This document shows, piece after piece, positions 10,659 through 23,122 of a stretch of DNA of 64,000 nucleotides. The DNA is taken from the NCBI GenBank assembly GCA_028564675.1, contig JAOVVO010000299.1:1-64000 (forward strand). The letters run 5' to 3'. A program made the translations under genes and the position numbers. The notes beneath the pieces were generated by a model that was not told where the DNA came from, searched no databases, and worked only from the letters and a program-made list of their open reading frames with translations. This DNA is from Onchocerca lupi (lineage: Eukaryota; Nematoda; Chromadorea; Rhabditida; Onchocercidae). Numbering within the stretch: the first letter of the stretch is position 1; every line of letters starts with the position of its first letter.

Positions 10659-13377
10659 CTGGAATTTAGTTTTAATTTACCATAAAAATGCTATTTATAT
10701 CATCTGAAATTTCCAAAGGTTCGTTCATTCATTGGCACAAAATAACACGATCGATCAAGCTTTCAATGCTAAACTTTCAACGCTATCGAATGGAAAGGCT
10801 TCTATTATCGTTTCCGAAGATAGCCATAACTATGAAAATAATCATTGCAGCAATTTCAAAATAATGAAGAAATAATTATCTATTTATTAAACAAACATGC
10901 AACAAGATAATTGGTAAACTAATCGGTGAACTTTTATATGAAAATTCCAACAAGATAACGAGTAGAGAGAGGGGTAGAAGAAACAACTCTTACGATCTGT
11001 GCCATTGCTCATATTTTTCAATCGTTGAAAAATGATTGCTGCACTGCATAAATTTAAATCATCTTGATTTGAGGAGCATTTTGCAACAGAATGATAAATG
11101 TGACACACATAGAGACTGGGCCAATTAAACCATTGGCCAAGCATGATTCTAGTACTAGCATAATATGGCTACATTCCCAACATGTATACAGATGATGCAA
11201 TATTAATTAATGGATCCCTTCAGTTTCATATCTGATTGAACATTTCATTATTATCTCCATTATCATCAATCCAAAATGATCATAATTCACTATAATTTCA
11301 AACAATCTCGATAAGTATATAATTAGTTTGCAAATTGAAAATCTCGATCGGAACGAAAAATATGACTGCGATTGAGAATAAACCATGAATTAATACTATA
11401 TCACTCTTCAATTTTTCAATAAATTTTGTGAATACGTTTGACAAAGCGCTGTCGTTAATTATTTTATGATTATTAGATAAACAAATAATGCTTAGATAAA
11501 CTTTCAAATTTACGCACTTTTTGCTCATCCGCTTACGTATCGCTGCTAAAATCAAACAGGTACTGATAACAAAGAGTTGTATTTCACAATATTAAGTAAA
11601 CAAATTTTAATTTAATTTTTTAGATATTATTCCATGATTTATTTATGATAGATAAACAATCAACTAATAATGTTCAAATATCAGTTACTCAATTCTATGG
11701 TTACTTTTAATTTGTCAAGCAAATTTTTTTTTTTTTTCACTAAACAACTGACATGAAACAGAATTTCTTTCATTTTTTGCATAACAGCTCTTTGCAAATA
11801 AACTTAAGCAATTGAAAAATATGCTTTGCATCATTAACAACACTACCACCAAAATGAAAAAAAAAAGATCTAGCTGGAGTTCATTTTCAGTGAGTCAGTC
11901 AAAGAAAATAACTTATAAAATAGCAAAAAAATAAGTGTTCAGATAAGTTAAAGAAAAATATCTAGTAAAATATAATTTATATTTTTTTAGACTTGAAAAA
12001 AAAAATAATCTAATAATTTGCTGCTTCTACCATACAGATTTAATTCCTAGTACGAAGAATTTGTATCCAAATTGGATAAAATTATGAATCATCAATAATT
12101 TCAAGAATTTAAAAATAATTCAACGGAATTAGATAAGTAATAGTTATTGCTCGCAAAGAAAAACAACTGCAATGATATCATCTAACTGTTGTAAACAAGC
12201 CATAAATCAACGATTCCTTTAAAAAAAAAAACTTCTTCAAACCTTGCGTGACGCATTATGGCGAAATACAATAACGTGGAATTGCGTGAAGTTGTTTTGA
12301 TTATGCGTAAAGTTACGTCGACATACGTTTAAAGCATCCTAAAATACAAAGAAATTTTTACGAACAAATAATCGTATTAAGAGAAATTCCACATTGATGA
12401 CTTATTTGCGAGGTCACAAGGTCATATCACTCTAATTTATTTGCGCCAATAAATTTCATTATCAGAATTTTCCCACAGTTATTGGATGAAAATGACCGAT
12501 TCAATTTTAAATAAAGCATAATTTTTGCAAAATTTACAATCAATTTTAAATCAAGATGAGCAATAGCTTTTAAGCATGAATTAATTATATCAAAAAAAAA
12601 AAAAAAATCAATCGATTATTTTACAAATTGTTAAATTTCTTTTACTAATCAATATTGATAAATTTGTCATGTTCTCCTCTGCAAGATTAATTTTGTTCTT
12701 TGTGAAACAAAAATTGCCCTAACATATAACGATTTTGAATTATTCTTTGGAATTGAAAAAAAAAAAAAGATTTAAAAAAACTTTCTAAAAATATCGAAAA
12801 TATTTCTCAGCAAAATCATACATTTTACAGCAAAAATGAAGCAATTTGAAGCAAAAACTTTTAAATTATAAAAAGATACGGAGATCTATTGCAGTCTTAC
12901 TTATAATCTACATTCTGCTCACTTTACTATATTTTTTTTTTCTTTTATTCGGATACTAATTGATGTATTTTATTAATTAATTAAGTACTCATTAATTCAT
13001 TCAGTTCTAGTTTCTAATATATTTTACATATAAATAATATAATATGATACATACTTAAGTTTGTGATATTCGTAAGACAGATTACCTTTCATACATAGCG
13101 TCACGTACGTGAGAATTAGTTTTCATAGCAAAAAACATGATGCAATTAAAATACATTGACAAAAGTCACTACAACGCTGCAATAGCCTGCTACGTGTTAT
13201 GACAATTTATGCCGTGTACGGTATTTCCGGTTAATTCATTTATCGAACAGGTGTGTGAACACGTTCAGGTAAGGTTATCACGTTATTATTTGTGCTTTTT
13301 GTTCAATTTATGCTGTTTCATTTTTGGTAGTAATTATTCATTTGCATGCAAATTGTTAGAATTTCAAGACGATCATC

Positions 13378-13760
13378 CCATCTGATGTCGTAATACGTGA
13401 CAATTGGACATCTTACGTGATTTAGTTTGTGACAATTAGATATCTTACCTGATGTCGTAATATATAACTCCCAACTGATATCGTAATATATAACAGGTAT
13501 TTTACCTGATGTTATAATATATAACTCCTACCTGAGATCGTAATATGTGACTCCCACCTGATGTCATAGTATGTGACAGATATCATACCTGATGTCGTAA
13601 TATATGACTCCCATCTGAATATCATAATAGATGATTCCCACCTGATTTGGATAATATATGACAGTTAGGTATCTTACCTGTTGTCGTTATATATATGTCT
13701 CTTACCTGAGGTCATAATATGTGATAGCTAGATATCTTATCTGATGTAATATGTGACAAA
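13378..13760 (+). repeat. Degenerate minisatellite, two alternating unit forms
   Basis: About a dozen imperfect copies built on ACCTGATGTCGTAATATGTGAC. One form (about 26-28 bp) ends in TCCC and the other (about 35 bp) ends in AGNTAGATATCTT. Copies vary at several positions, so the array is old. It lies 350-740 bp upstream of the INPP4 start. Confidence 0.75.
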
Positions 13761-13869
13761 GATCAACCAGAAATCTAGCATTAATCATGAACTAAAAAGC
13801 ATATGAATGATTTATGTTGTTATTGTAGTGTTATCATATTGCTCATTTGTTCTCAGTAACGTCCTCTGG

Positions 13870-13913
13870 TTGACCTTTCGTTGAACTATCATTGACCTTT
13901 CGTTGAACTATCA
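13870..13913 (+). repeat. Perfect tandem duplication of 22 bp
   Basis: TTGACCTTTCGTTGAACTATCA occurs twice back to back (13870-13891, 13892-13913), with no mismatches, 200 bp upstream of the INPP4 start. Confidence 0.8.
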
Positions 13914-14116
13914 ATGTACATATTGCCATACGATTATTATTAATCTCACTTCGCGGAAAAATTGATTAACTATAATATAGAAAATATTCGTATATTAAGA
14001 AAATAGCCGTTGAATAGTTGCCTAGAATGAACTCTTTTTAATTTGATTTGGAAAAAAAAAATAAATGAAATACTGTATTTTTTTTTTTTTTTTTTTTTGC
14101 ACTAAATTAATTGTAG

Positions 14117-15888
14117 ATGGAAGATGATAACGCTATTGATATCTACAGATGGATGTTTTCTACGAATAACGATGATAAATTCTATGATCAGATGGAAATG
14201 GAAAGCAATGGAGTTTTAAAAAAAGTTGAGGTCAGTCCTAAATCTTAGATTATTATTATTCGGTGCGAAATATTGTGAGAAAGAAAAAATATCTTCTAAT
14301 AGTGGAATATTTCTTCATATCTCGTATTTCAGTAATGCTTTTGTTCTTCCATTTCATTCGGTACGTTTTTTCCAACTTTTTAAACTTTTGATCTGTTGTA
14401 TCCGCATAATTGGATTTGTTCTTTAATTATTGGTTCCCAGACATAATTTCATGCAAGACGGATACTCGCAGTTTATTCTGTTTGTTTTTTGTTTCCATAT
14501 TTGACCATTTTGTAGCTGAAAATTCGCAGTAATGTGTTGGGTGTACGCTATTGCAAAGAAGAACCTATTGAACCGATGATTATTGTATTAGAGAAAATAC
14601 ATTTGGAAGCACTTTCGGATAAGGATGGCAAATTTCCATTTATGTTAAATCTCGACTCTGGATCAATAAAATTCTTCGCAGAAAGTGAGAAACAACGAGA
14701 GGAATGGATGGTAAAGGTAAGAAAAAATTTATACAAAATTAGGGAAATAAAGTCTTATTACGGAAAGAAAGAATAAATTTGATATGAACTAGTTAAATAA
14801 CTTTTTTAATGATTTGGGATTTCATATTGAATTTATTTTTGCCATCGGTCAATAACTTTCTGTTGAAATAAAAGCAGGTATCCCCTGTTCTGTTCTTATT
14901 AAAAAGAATAATTTAATTTATTTCAGATGTCAACTTGTTCGCATAGAATGGCTCAGGCAGAGCTTGATGAAATAGCTGATAATTTTTTTAATACTTGCAC
15001 TGTTAATGCTTTTACTCCTACTGCATCCAACTCGATGAACTCTTTTTATTTGACCAATCCTGTCAAGAAAACTTATAAGTTCTCCATATCTCAGGTATGT
15101 TTTTTCCATTCCATCACTTATTTTTTTGTCATAAACCTCCTCTAAGATACAAATATTCATTTTTGATGTAGCTTTCATCATCAGAAACGTACTATACCAC
15201 ATAATCAGTCTGATCATTTAATTTGATGGTTTTTGCTGTCGTCTCATGTAATTTCTTTCATTTACATTGATATAATGATTGATAAGGAACTGTTTAGAAT
15301 GTAAGTCTGCACTCTCGAAAGATCGTATGCGAAGAAGTGATGTGGGAGAGTAAACTTTGCACAACATTACCTATACAGTTGGTTAAATTATATCTGAAGT
15401 GGTGTAATGAAATGAGTGAGCAATTGAAGAGCCGTTTGTGGTGTGTACCTAACGAGTATCTGGATCCAGTTCACGACTGTCTTAGGTAAATTCTAATTCA
15501 CTTCTTTCTTTATAGAGATTGCTCTTAAATCTTATCACACTTCTCTTCTATTTGATTCTACGCTTGCTTCCCTTCTGGATGTTACAATCACATATTTCTC
15601 CTTTATAGGCATTTATCCGCCAATCAAGAAATCTTCGTGGATTCTTTGGAATTCCTTGAATCTTATGCGGGCCCCTCCTTTCGTTCCTCCATGGAGAAGT
15701 TCCGTGTTGCCTTCGCATCTGTGCCTACTAATTTGCATCTGCAACAATTTTCCGTTGAGGGACGTTCCTATAGTTACCTCACCGTTGGTACTGTCAGTGC
15801 CATTCCTCTTCGTTTCGTGGTAAGAATTACTAACATTGCAAGAGACTATTGAAACTCTTGTTGAAATTTTAATAGTTTTCTCTTTTTT

Positions 15889-15924
<36 letters not shown>

Positions 15925-18900
15925 CATGGTGGTTTAACAAAACAGCGTGTCTCTCTCTGCAATTCAGTACATAATCCAAAACAAGTCGATCATATTCTCG
16001 ATTGCCGATTTTATCACAGACGTCGGATTTTACAAGCTGCGAAGTGTACGATTGGTGAATTATCTAATAGAATCGAAACTGAGTGGCATATTGCAGACTT
16101 TGGTAATGTAGATAAAACTGGCATACAATTAATGGCCGATATAAAACAAGTTCGTATTCGTAATGTGAAATAGAAAATGTGTTAGACTAATCTATCATTT
16201 TTTATAATCTTATTGCTTATAATACTATACTTCAATAGAGCTGCACAATTATTTGTTTTTAAAAATATCATTTTCCGTAGGTTATGATAGTGCATTCTTA
16301 TCTTTCAGCTCCATGAAAATCTGATTGATTTAATCGGCTCCTTCCCAGTTGTATCTACGTTAATTGATTTTCTTTACCATTGGTCTCAAATTCAAACTTC
16401 TGCAACACGATTATCTCTTGAAAAGGTTTTTTTTTGACTTTAATGTGTAATAAAGGATGGTATAATTTAAGGAATACTAAGCTTCATTACACATTCATTA
16501 CTCTTAGTAGTCCATAGCTAGTGTATTCAAAAAATTAAAAAGCTTTTTATTTGAACTCTGCAATGAATACGATTCAGTTAAAAAATGATTCCAATCAATT
16601 CCAGAAAAATGCAAGTAGTGAAAGTCAAATCGATATTATAAAGTTGTTGTATCTTTTTATTTATTTCTAGCTACTTGAAATCTTTTTTTCACAGAAAAAT
16701 TTTCTACTTCTGCACAAACAATATTGTAAGCTTAGGTTTTGTTTTATTATATAATATCATAAATTATTCCAGGAGAGACACATTGTACCAGATGGTTTGG
16801 ATAGCCAACTTGACACAATAGAGGCTTCTCTAATCAGTTTGAATACCAAAATGGCAGTTATCGATTCTGTGCCCAATAATGAGGTAATAATTTCCTCATT
16901 AATGGTTGAGACTAAATGTTTTTCTGAAATTTGCGAGACGAATATTATCGTTCTCAGTACTTTCTCCATAGTTATATCACAAATTGATTCATTTGCGATT
17001 TTAGAATATCTCAAATTAAATAGTTTTCAGGAATCCAGGAAGGAATACGTGAAGAATGCAAGACAGACTTTTAATTCTGTTCTTGACGCATTGCTGCAAT
17101 TAACAGAAAGTCTTCTTGATGCTCAACTTTTAGGTGCTTATTTTAGAATATTTATTAGATTTATATTTCAAATATATTAGATTAATTCGATGAAATATCT
17201 ACCTTTACAGGTTAATTTGATGAAATATCTACCTTTACAGGTTTGGTTTTGGCACTAAAAAAATCCAGTGATTGCCAGCTCTACTTTCATATTCAATTAA
17301 GAAGTGATCTGGTATTGTCTCAAGCAGTTACCATAGTGACAACTGGATTATTGGCTCTTTTAGAGCAAGGATCAGCAGAACTGCCAGATTGGTCGACTAT
17401 TTCTCCACTTGTCACTGTGAATGTTTTTTTATTTCTCAGAAACTGAAGCATAGCTTTTTTTATATGACCTTTTTTTTTTGCTTTTCAGGTATTTTCCTTC
17501 TTGTCTTGCTACGGAGACGAACGAGGAATGATGGAAGATGCAAAGGAATGCTGGGCATCTTTACACGATCGAGTTTTATTCAAATTTCTTCATGCTACCT
17601 CATCTGTCGCATCGGTTTGCGTACCAACCGTTAGTGGCGATCGCTCAAAACTTATCGTGCAAGTGCCTTTGCCGCATAGTGTATATCAGGTCTTTTCTTT
17701 TATCAAAACGATATCTTGTGCATATTTTTATATATTGAGTTTTTACAATTCAGATGAATCGAATTTTGAAGAAATCTAGTATCAGTCAATGATATATAAT
17801 GATTATTATTATCTCAAGGTTGTATTATCAATTTTTTTAATTTTTTTCGCAACTGTGATCTCTATATGTTGATTGTTATCATTCAGAATTTATCGGAACC
17901 TCTTCGATCGGGCTGTACATTCAGTGTGTATGCAGTGTTTTGGAATCTGGGCATCAATCATGAAGCCACATTTGCTCAGTCGATCGCTGGCAATAGCACA
18001 TTGGAGCAGTCCATAAATTTGGCTGCTGTTAAAGCGTTGGCTTCCTATGCTTCAACTCTGAAGGAAATGTCGAACACTGCTGAAGAGCTTGTTGCTGAAC
18101 TTACTACCACTGTAAAATTCTTTTACTGTTTGATTTCTACCGTGAATACACTTCAAGATTGTAACATCAATTTTCTTCGCAGTTGTGATCTCTATATTTA
18201 TATCGGATCTGTCAACTGTAGGTAGAGGCAAATCCGACCAACAAGAATATATCGATTTTCCGATTAGTAATGGCTGTGAACGTTGCGCTTCATGGAATCC
18301 CAGTACTCTGTTGCAAAAGTGGAAAGGATCGTACCTCGATGGCCATTACTTACGAAGAAGGACGGATTATACGTGAAAATTGTGGAGTTACTGCTGAACA
18401 AGTAATTATATTCATTATTATCCATTTGAAGGCATTAAAACAAATTTGATTTCTTCCCTATTTGTAAGTTCACTGCTACAAAATACGATCTGAGCATTAT
18501 GCAGTATATCAACAGCAGCGTTTGAACGATAAGCAAATAGATTGAAACTTATATGTTCAATTTTCGTTTAGTCCAAAAAGTTGGCCGTGTGGATCTTCAG
18601 AAAGCAAACTAAGACGCTTCGAACTACCAAATTTTTTTAATTAGGGGATGGCAGAATGGAATAATTTGATATCTCATTCTTCAGTTATTTAAAAAGCTTA
18701 TGTACTTTCGTTCTCTGTTTTCCATCACACCAGAAGAAATTTTGCAGAACTCATTAATTGAGTATTTCGCAACAGTGTAGCTGTTGTGAAATGTTAGTTG
18801 CTCATGTAATATTATTTTACTTTTCAGATGGGCGAAATGATTGTTTGTCTGCGCCGAGAGGGCGTACGACGTGAAAATTGTCGTAAAAATATTGGGAAAG

Positions 18901-18992
18901 CATTGTATTCATTCTCACCTTTCCAGATGAATTTCATTCCTAAAGAGTTTCGGCCTCCCTCAGGGACTTTTGCACAAGGAATTGCCAGTTGA
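14117..18992 (+). CDS. Inositol polyphosphate 4-phosphatase (INPP4-like), 14 exons, about 794 aa
   Basis: Predicted phosphoinositide phosphatase removing the 4-phosphate from PI(3,4)P2. Exons: 14117-14230, 14516-14716, 14927-15094, 15298-15485, 15609-15819, 15925-16149, 16309-16425, 16773-16883, 17031-17133, 17241-17416, 17489-17689, 17887-18111, 18222-18401, 18828-18992; every junction is in phase. Residues about 30-105 look like a PH domain (GVLKKVE..FPFMLNL..EEWMVK). The family block SVPTNLHLQ lies near residue 260. The CX5R active site is CKSGKDR (Cys711, Arg717). The end LRREGVRRENCRKN...FIPKEFRPPSGTF matches the INPP4 C-terminus. Vertebrate INPP4 has CKSAKDR, so Ala is Gly here. No C2 domain is visible. 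Slightly shorter than the 900+ aa vertebrate proteins. The start ATG abuts a TTGTAG acceptor. Confidence 0.92.
15891..15922 (+). repeat. T32 homopolymer abutting an INPP4 splice acceptor
   Basis: An uninterrupted run of 32 T is followed at once by AG and exon 6 of the INPP4 gene, so the run serves as the polypyrimidine tract. Confidence 0.8.
17181..17240 (+). repeat. Tandem duplication of a 30-bp 3' splice site in INPP4
   Basis: The block TTAATTYGATGAAATATCTACCTTTACAGG occurs twice with one mismatch. It gives acceptor AGs at 17209-17210 and 17239-17240. Only the second keeps the INPP4 frame; the first would put TAA directly after the exon 9/10 junction codon. Confidence 0.85.
17846..17867 (+). 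repeat. 22-bp intron repeat, copy 1 (partner 18176-18197)
   Basis: TTCGCAACTGTGATCTCTATAT, preceded by a T-rich tract, lies near the 3' end of INPP4 intron 11. A copy with two mismatches lies near the 3' end of intron 12 at 18176-18197. Confidence 0.7.
18176..18197 (+). repeat. 22-bp intron repeat, copy 2
   Basis: TTCGCAGTTGTGATCTCTATAT near the 3' end of INPP4 intron 12. It contains a decoy acceptor (TTCGCAG) that would read straight into TGA. Confidence 0.7.
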
Positions 18993-19121
18993 TCTATCAT
19001 TTTTCTTGTTTTATTTTTTGACACTCGTATATTTGTTTATCAAAATATTATTATATTTTGAATACATGTTATTTTTTATCTCATCGGAATATTTTGGTTG
19101 GGAGTTTTTAAGAGTATTGCG

Positions 19122-19127
19122 AATAAA
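19122..19127 (+). terminator. Candidate polyadenylation signal of INPP4
   Basis: AATAAA 130 bases downstream of the INPP4 stop codon. It is the first such hexamer after the gene. Confidence 0.45.
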
Positions 19128-21352
19128 CCTTTCAGCATTAAATTGTAAACATTTAGCTATTTTTTTGCCTATTATAGTCTTTAATTGTTGATAATATTAA
19201 TATGTAAATATTGAGACCTTTATATGACAACATAATTTTTATATAAATTTAGATTAAATGGGCTCAAATATTTTATTTGACATCCAGCCGCATATTCTTG
19301 ATATCATGATTATTATAACGATTCATGAGCGGTTTTAACAATCCCATATCCCTCTCTTAATTCGATGCCTATCCTATTATATGAATAATTTGATTTTGAG
19401 CCAAATTTATCAATGATTAGGATATTTTTGGATTTACCTACTATCGGGTTATCTATTTATGCTTTAATTTCTACACTGTGATCATTGTTGCAGCTTTTTC
19501 ACTTTGTTTTTATTCATTGTAATTCTGATTTGTTAGACCTTAACGGAGGTCAATAAAGATATCCGTCTAATTTAATAAGCACTATGAATATAATGACATT
19601 TCATCTCTAAGACTGCGATTAAGAGTGTAGAGAAAATAAAAGGGTTGGATTAATGGGATTGTATCAGGCAAATTATGGGTTAGATTAAATTGATTATTAT
19701 CAAGATGTAATGATTATGACAGTTGCAATACATCAACGGGACATGTGATATAGTTCAGATTTGTGAGAAACGGAATCTTACGATTCCCTGCATTAGTATT
19801 TCTTCAGCTTCTCGTAATAATTTTGATTTTTACGGAGAAAAAAGTTAGCAAAAAAAAGATTAGAAACATTCGATGGAGAATTTGATGTACTCAATGAATG
19901 AAGAAATTGGCGATTACCAATTGAGATTAAGATTCGAAGTCTCCCTTTATCGAATTTTAAAAAACTATAGAACTTGCGTCTCGAAGTAATGACAGTGATG
20001 TTTTTCTAATGTCTTTGTCTCTTCAAAATACTAGTTAATTGCAGTCAGGTATTATGAAGAAAGTTGATCAAACTTAATTAATTACACAAGAAGTAAACAT
20101 TTATAGTGGGAGTATTATAGTAGGATGTTATTTCATTTGATAAGTTCCTCATTTCTATTTCTTTTTTAATTCATTTAAATATTATTCTTGTTGAATGATC
20201 TTAGAGTTCACATGTAGTTTTTGAAAAATAAAACTTGAAATAGATTGCAGTATTAGAAATATATTTAATTCTTCTCGAAAATGATCCTTTTTTTTTTTTT
20301 GATATTCTTAGGACGATATTTTTTCATCATTTTGAAAAATTCTTTTTTTTTTTTTTTCAAGTCTTTCATCAATTTTAACTATCATCTGTCAAAATAAAAA
20401 TCTTTTTCTTTTAGTTTTCCGATATATTTTGATGTTAGCATATAAATTTGCCGAGTAATTAAAATTATGGATTATGTGCGATTTTGAAAATAATGGTTGT
20501 TCATCAATAAAGTATCCTATGAAATATTAAAAAGTTGATATTATAGAAGAGTAGCTATACAGTATGTGCAAGTTGAAAATTTTATATGAACAAATTGGGC
20601 AATTCGAGAAATATAAAAGTTCGAATGATCATTTTTTTTTTTTTTTTTTTTTTGTTATTTAATTGTTCATACTGCAAGAATTTGAGAGGAAAAACGAGAA
20701 AACAGAAATTTTTTTCATGAATCTTTTTTGATATTCATAATTAACGAGTTCAAAGTTATTTAGATAAGATCCAATCAATTTTTTGTTGATCGATTTGAAA
20801 TCATCAATAGAGAATTCGAGGCATTTTATTTTCATCTTGATGATTCTTTTCTTGATCACATATTAACTTTCACAATTCTTCTCATGATAAATGTCAATTT
20901 GATGGTATTAATTTCATTTCTTTTATTTTTTGTCGCAAAATTTTCATGAATTTCTCCTTTATTGATTGACAGCTGTTCTAATCAGATCGGATGACAATTC
21001 CTTACATGGCACCAAATATTATCGAGAAAGTTTTTTGACGAATACGAACAATATTAATTGGAAGGAAATTTTTCCTCTTTTTTTTTTTTTTTTTTTGTGG
21101 AAGATTTATTAATGGTGTATGTTATACGGTAATTATTTATAAACATTACAGGAAGGATGGATCTTAGATAGTTTTTCCTTTATTATTAATAGTTGAAAAA
21201 TTTTGTTGAAAGTTGGAATTGATAAAGATTTGATAAAGTATGGATGATGGTACTAAGTTGAAGCTACCGTATTACTCATCAAATTGTCGATGAGATTTTA
21301 TTCGCTAAACTGATGACTCTGATCGTTTTCATTTTACTCTGAATAATCCTAA

Positions 21353-21475
21353 TCTATATAAATCAAAATTTAAATGCATCCTATTACGAATGGAAAAACT
21401 TCCGGAACTTCTCCATCGATTATGATTTTCAATTTTGGACACAACCGTACTTTTCGAATAGGCGCGTGTTTTTAT
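21353..21475 (+). repeat. Helitron-like 5' terminus
   Basis: Begins TCTATATAAATC, then runs into a diverged copy of the conserved block (ACTTCTCCATCGATTATGATTTTCAATTTTGG, then TTTTCGAATAGGCGCGTG). It is the same family as the termini at 26172, 28287, 46863 and 47090. No coding part is attached. Confidence 0.6.
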
Positions 21476-23122
21476 TCATTCTTTATCGTATGATCCACAG
21501 AGGTGTATTTCCATGATCAGGTTAGAATTTCAAAAAATAAATTCTGTTTCATATAATATTTAATGTCAAAAAATATATATTATCATTATAGGAACTTAAT
21601 TTAAGCATAAATATAAAAAATTATAACGAAAAAAAAAGGGAAGTGAGTAGCAATGCAAGGAGAATTTTCTTCATTTCTGAGGATTCTCGAAATGTGGAAT
21701 TAGCCTTTAAAATGGAAATAGTTTGATAAAAATTGATTGTATTAGCTCATGCAATTCTTGATCATCTTTTATTATTTCTCATTTAATTTGTCTTCTCATC
21801 ATAAAAAATTTACTTACTTTGAATTTTACATTTTGTTTTTGCAATTGTGTTTTTTCATATAATTTAATAATTCTTTTCTGTAAAATATGTGAATATTTTA
21901 ATTATGGTTTTAGAAATTTTTATAAAATAATCTTACTGTTAAGAAATTGAAACAAGTAATGCTGTTATCATTAAGGTTAAGAAAAACATTTAGATAGTAA
22001 AGTCAGAAGCTAAAAAATGCGGTGTAGTCCAGAAATTAATCAAATTTTTGATATCAAAAACGATCATACAGAATTATCATGAGTGAAAATAGTTTGGCAT
22101 GAAAAAAACAATAAATTATATTTGATAACGTTTAAAAAAATTAGATTATATTATCATGTAATTATGTTAGATTGTTGCATTAGATCACCTTAATTAGATT
22201 AAAAAAAATAGGTAAAAAAATTAGATTATTAAATTAGATCACATTTGATCCCTGTAAGTTTCACCGATTTTTAAGCTTTTATTAAAAAATATTAATTTTT
22301 TAAAAGAAATACAGAACAAATTATAAGGCAAAACAAATTATCAAGAAACTTTCAGCAAACTGAATGCTTGGAAAATTATACTGATAACTACAAAGTTTCT
22401 GAGTTTCCCGAGTTCCAAAGAATAAAAATCACAGCATATGAAGCAAGAATAAAATGATAAGTTTGATGTTTAATCGGTTTATAAAAAAAAAAATTTCATT
22501 CAATAGAAGGACGAAATTGTCAAAAAATATAATAACCTCTTTTTTTCATGTTTGGCCTGTCGATTGTGCCACGCAATAAGTTTCGCATATCAATTAATTG
22601 AATCATTTCGGAGTTTGAAACAAAATTTTTTGTTGATGACTATTACAGCTATTGCAGCATATAAAAATCTCATCTTCCATTTCGAAGTAAGTCAATTTAT
22701 CTGCTACCGCAAATAATATCTTTCACAGTCATTTCCAATACTTTTACATCAAATTATACGAATTTATTTCGAAAACTCTGGCAAATTTCTTGTTTCAATT
22801 CTATCTAACAAAAACTGCTAAGATTTTCTAAAATCTGCATATCTTGCGTTGGTACTTACAACAATGTTTTACTTTTTGATAAGTAAGTTAGTTCATAAAG
22901 TTTTGCACTTTGATTCAATCCATAAAATCCAGGGAAAAGATAAATTTTGCTTGAAAATATTAAAAAATTTTCTTTATCAGAATTATGTTATTTGCGGCAT
23001 ATGTGGTATTATAAGTTTGAATTGCTTAGCTAAAAAGCTAAAAATTTAAGAGCGATGACCAATGATTACATGAAGTACTGCAGTTTTGTTAAACTTTTTT
23101 TCGTTCTTAGAAATCCTCGAAA

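Larger units (their letters stand above)
10659..14116. other. Intergenic region between divergent GH18 and INPP4 genes
   Basis: About 3.4 kb of AT-rich DNA separating two divergently transcribed genes, so it should hold both promoters. No exon could be supported. The frames near 10.9-11.5 kb on the minus strand do not splice into the GH18 gene. The right part holds the minisatellite and a tandem 22-mer listed separately. A stretch around 12240-12330 is enriched for GCGTGA/ACGTCG words. Confidence 0.5.
18993..22540. other. Intergenic, no gene recognised
   Basis: About 3.5 kb of very AT-rich DNA downstream of INPP4. It holds a candidate AATAAA (19122), homopolymer T runs near 20290, 20345, 20632 and 21080, and one Helitron-like terminus (21353-21475). 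No splice-consistent coding exon is seen. Confidence 0.5.

Noticed and set aside
10887..11555. Minus-strand frames upstream of the GH18 start as extra GH18 exons
   Set aside because: The gene already starts with a signal peptide at 10658 directly behind a TTCCAG acceptor. These frames share no GH18 motif.
13378..13760. CRISPR-like array
   Set aside because: The units are adjacent, degenerate and lack unique spacers, and the genome is eukaryotic. It is a minisatellite.
15613..15927. Minus-strand 104-codon frame over INPP4 exon 5
   Set aside because: It is antisense to a well-supported coding exon and is extended by the T32 homopolymer read as Lys.
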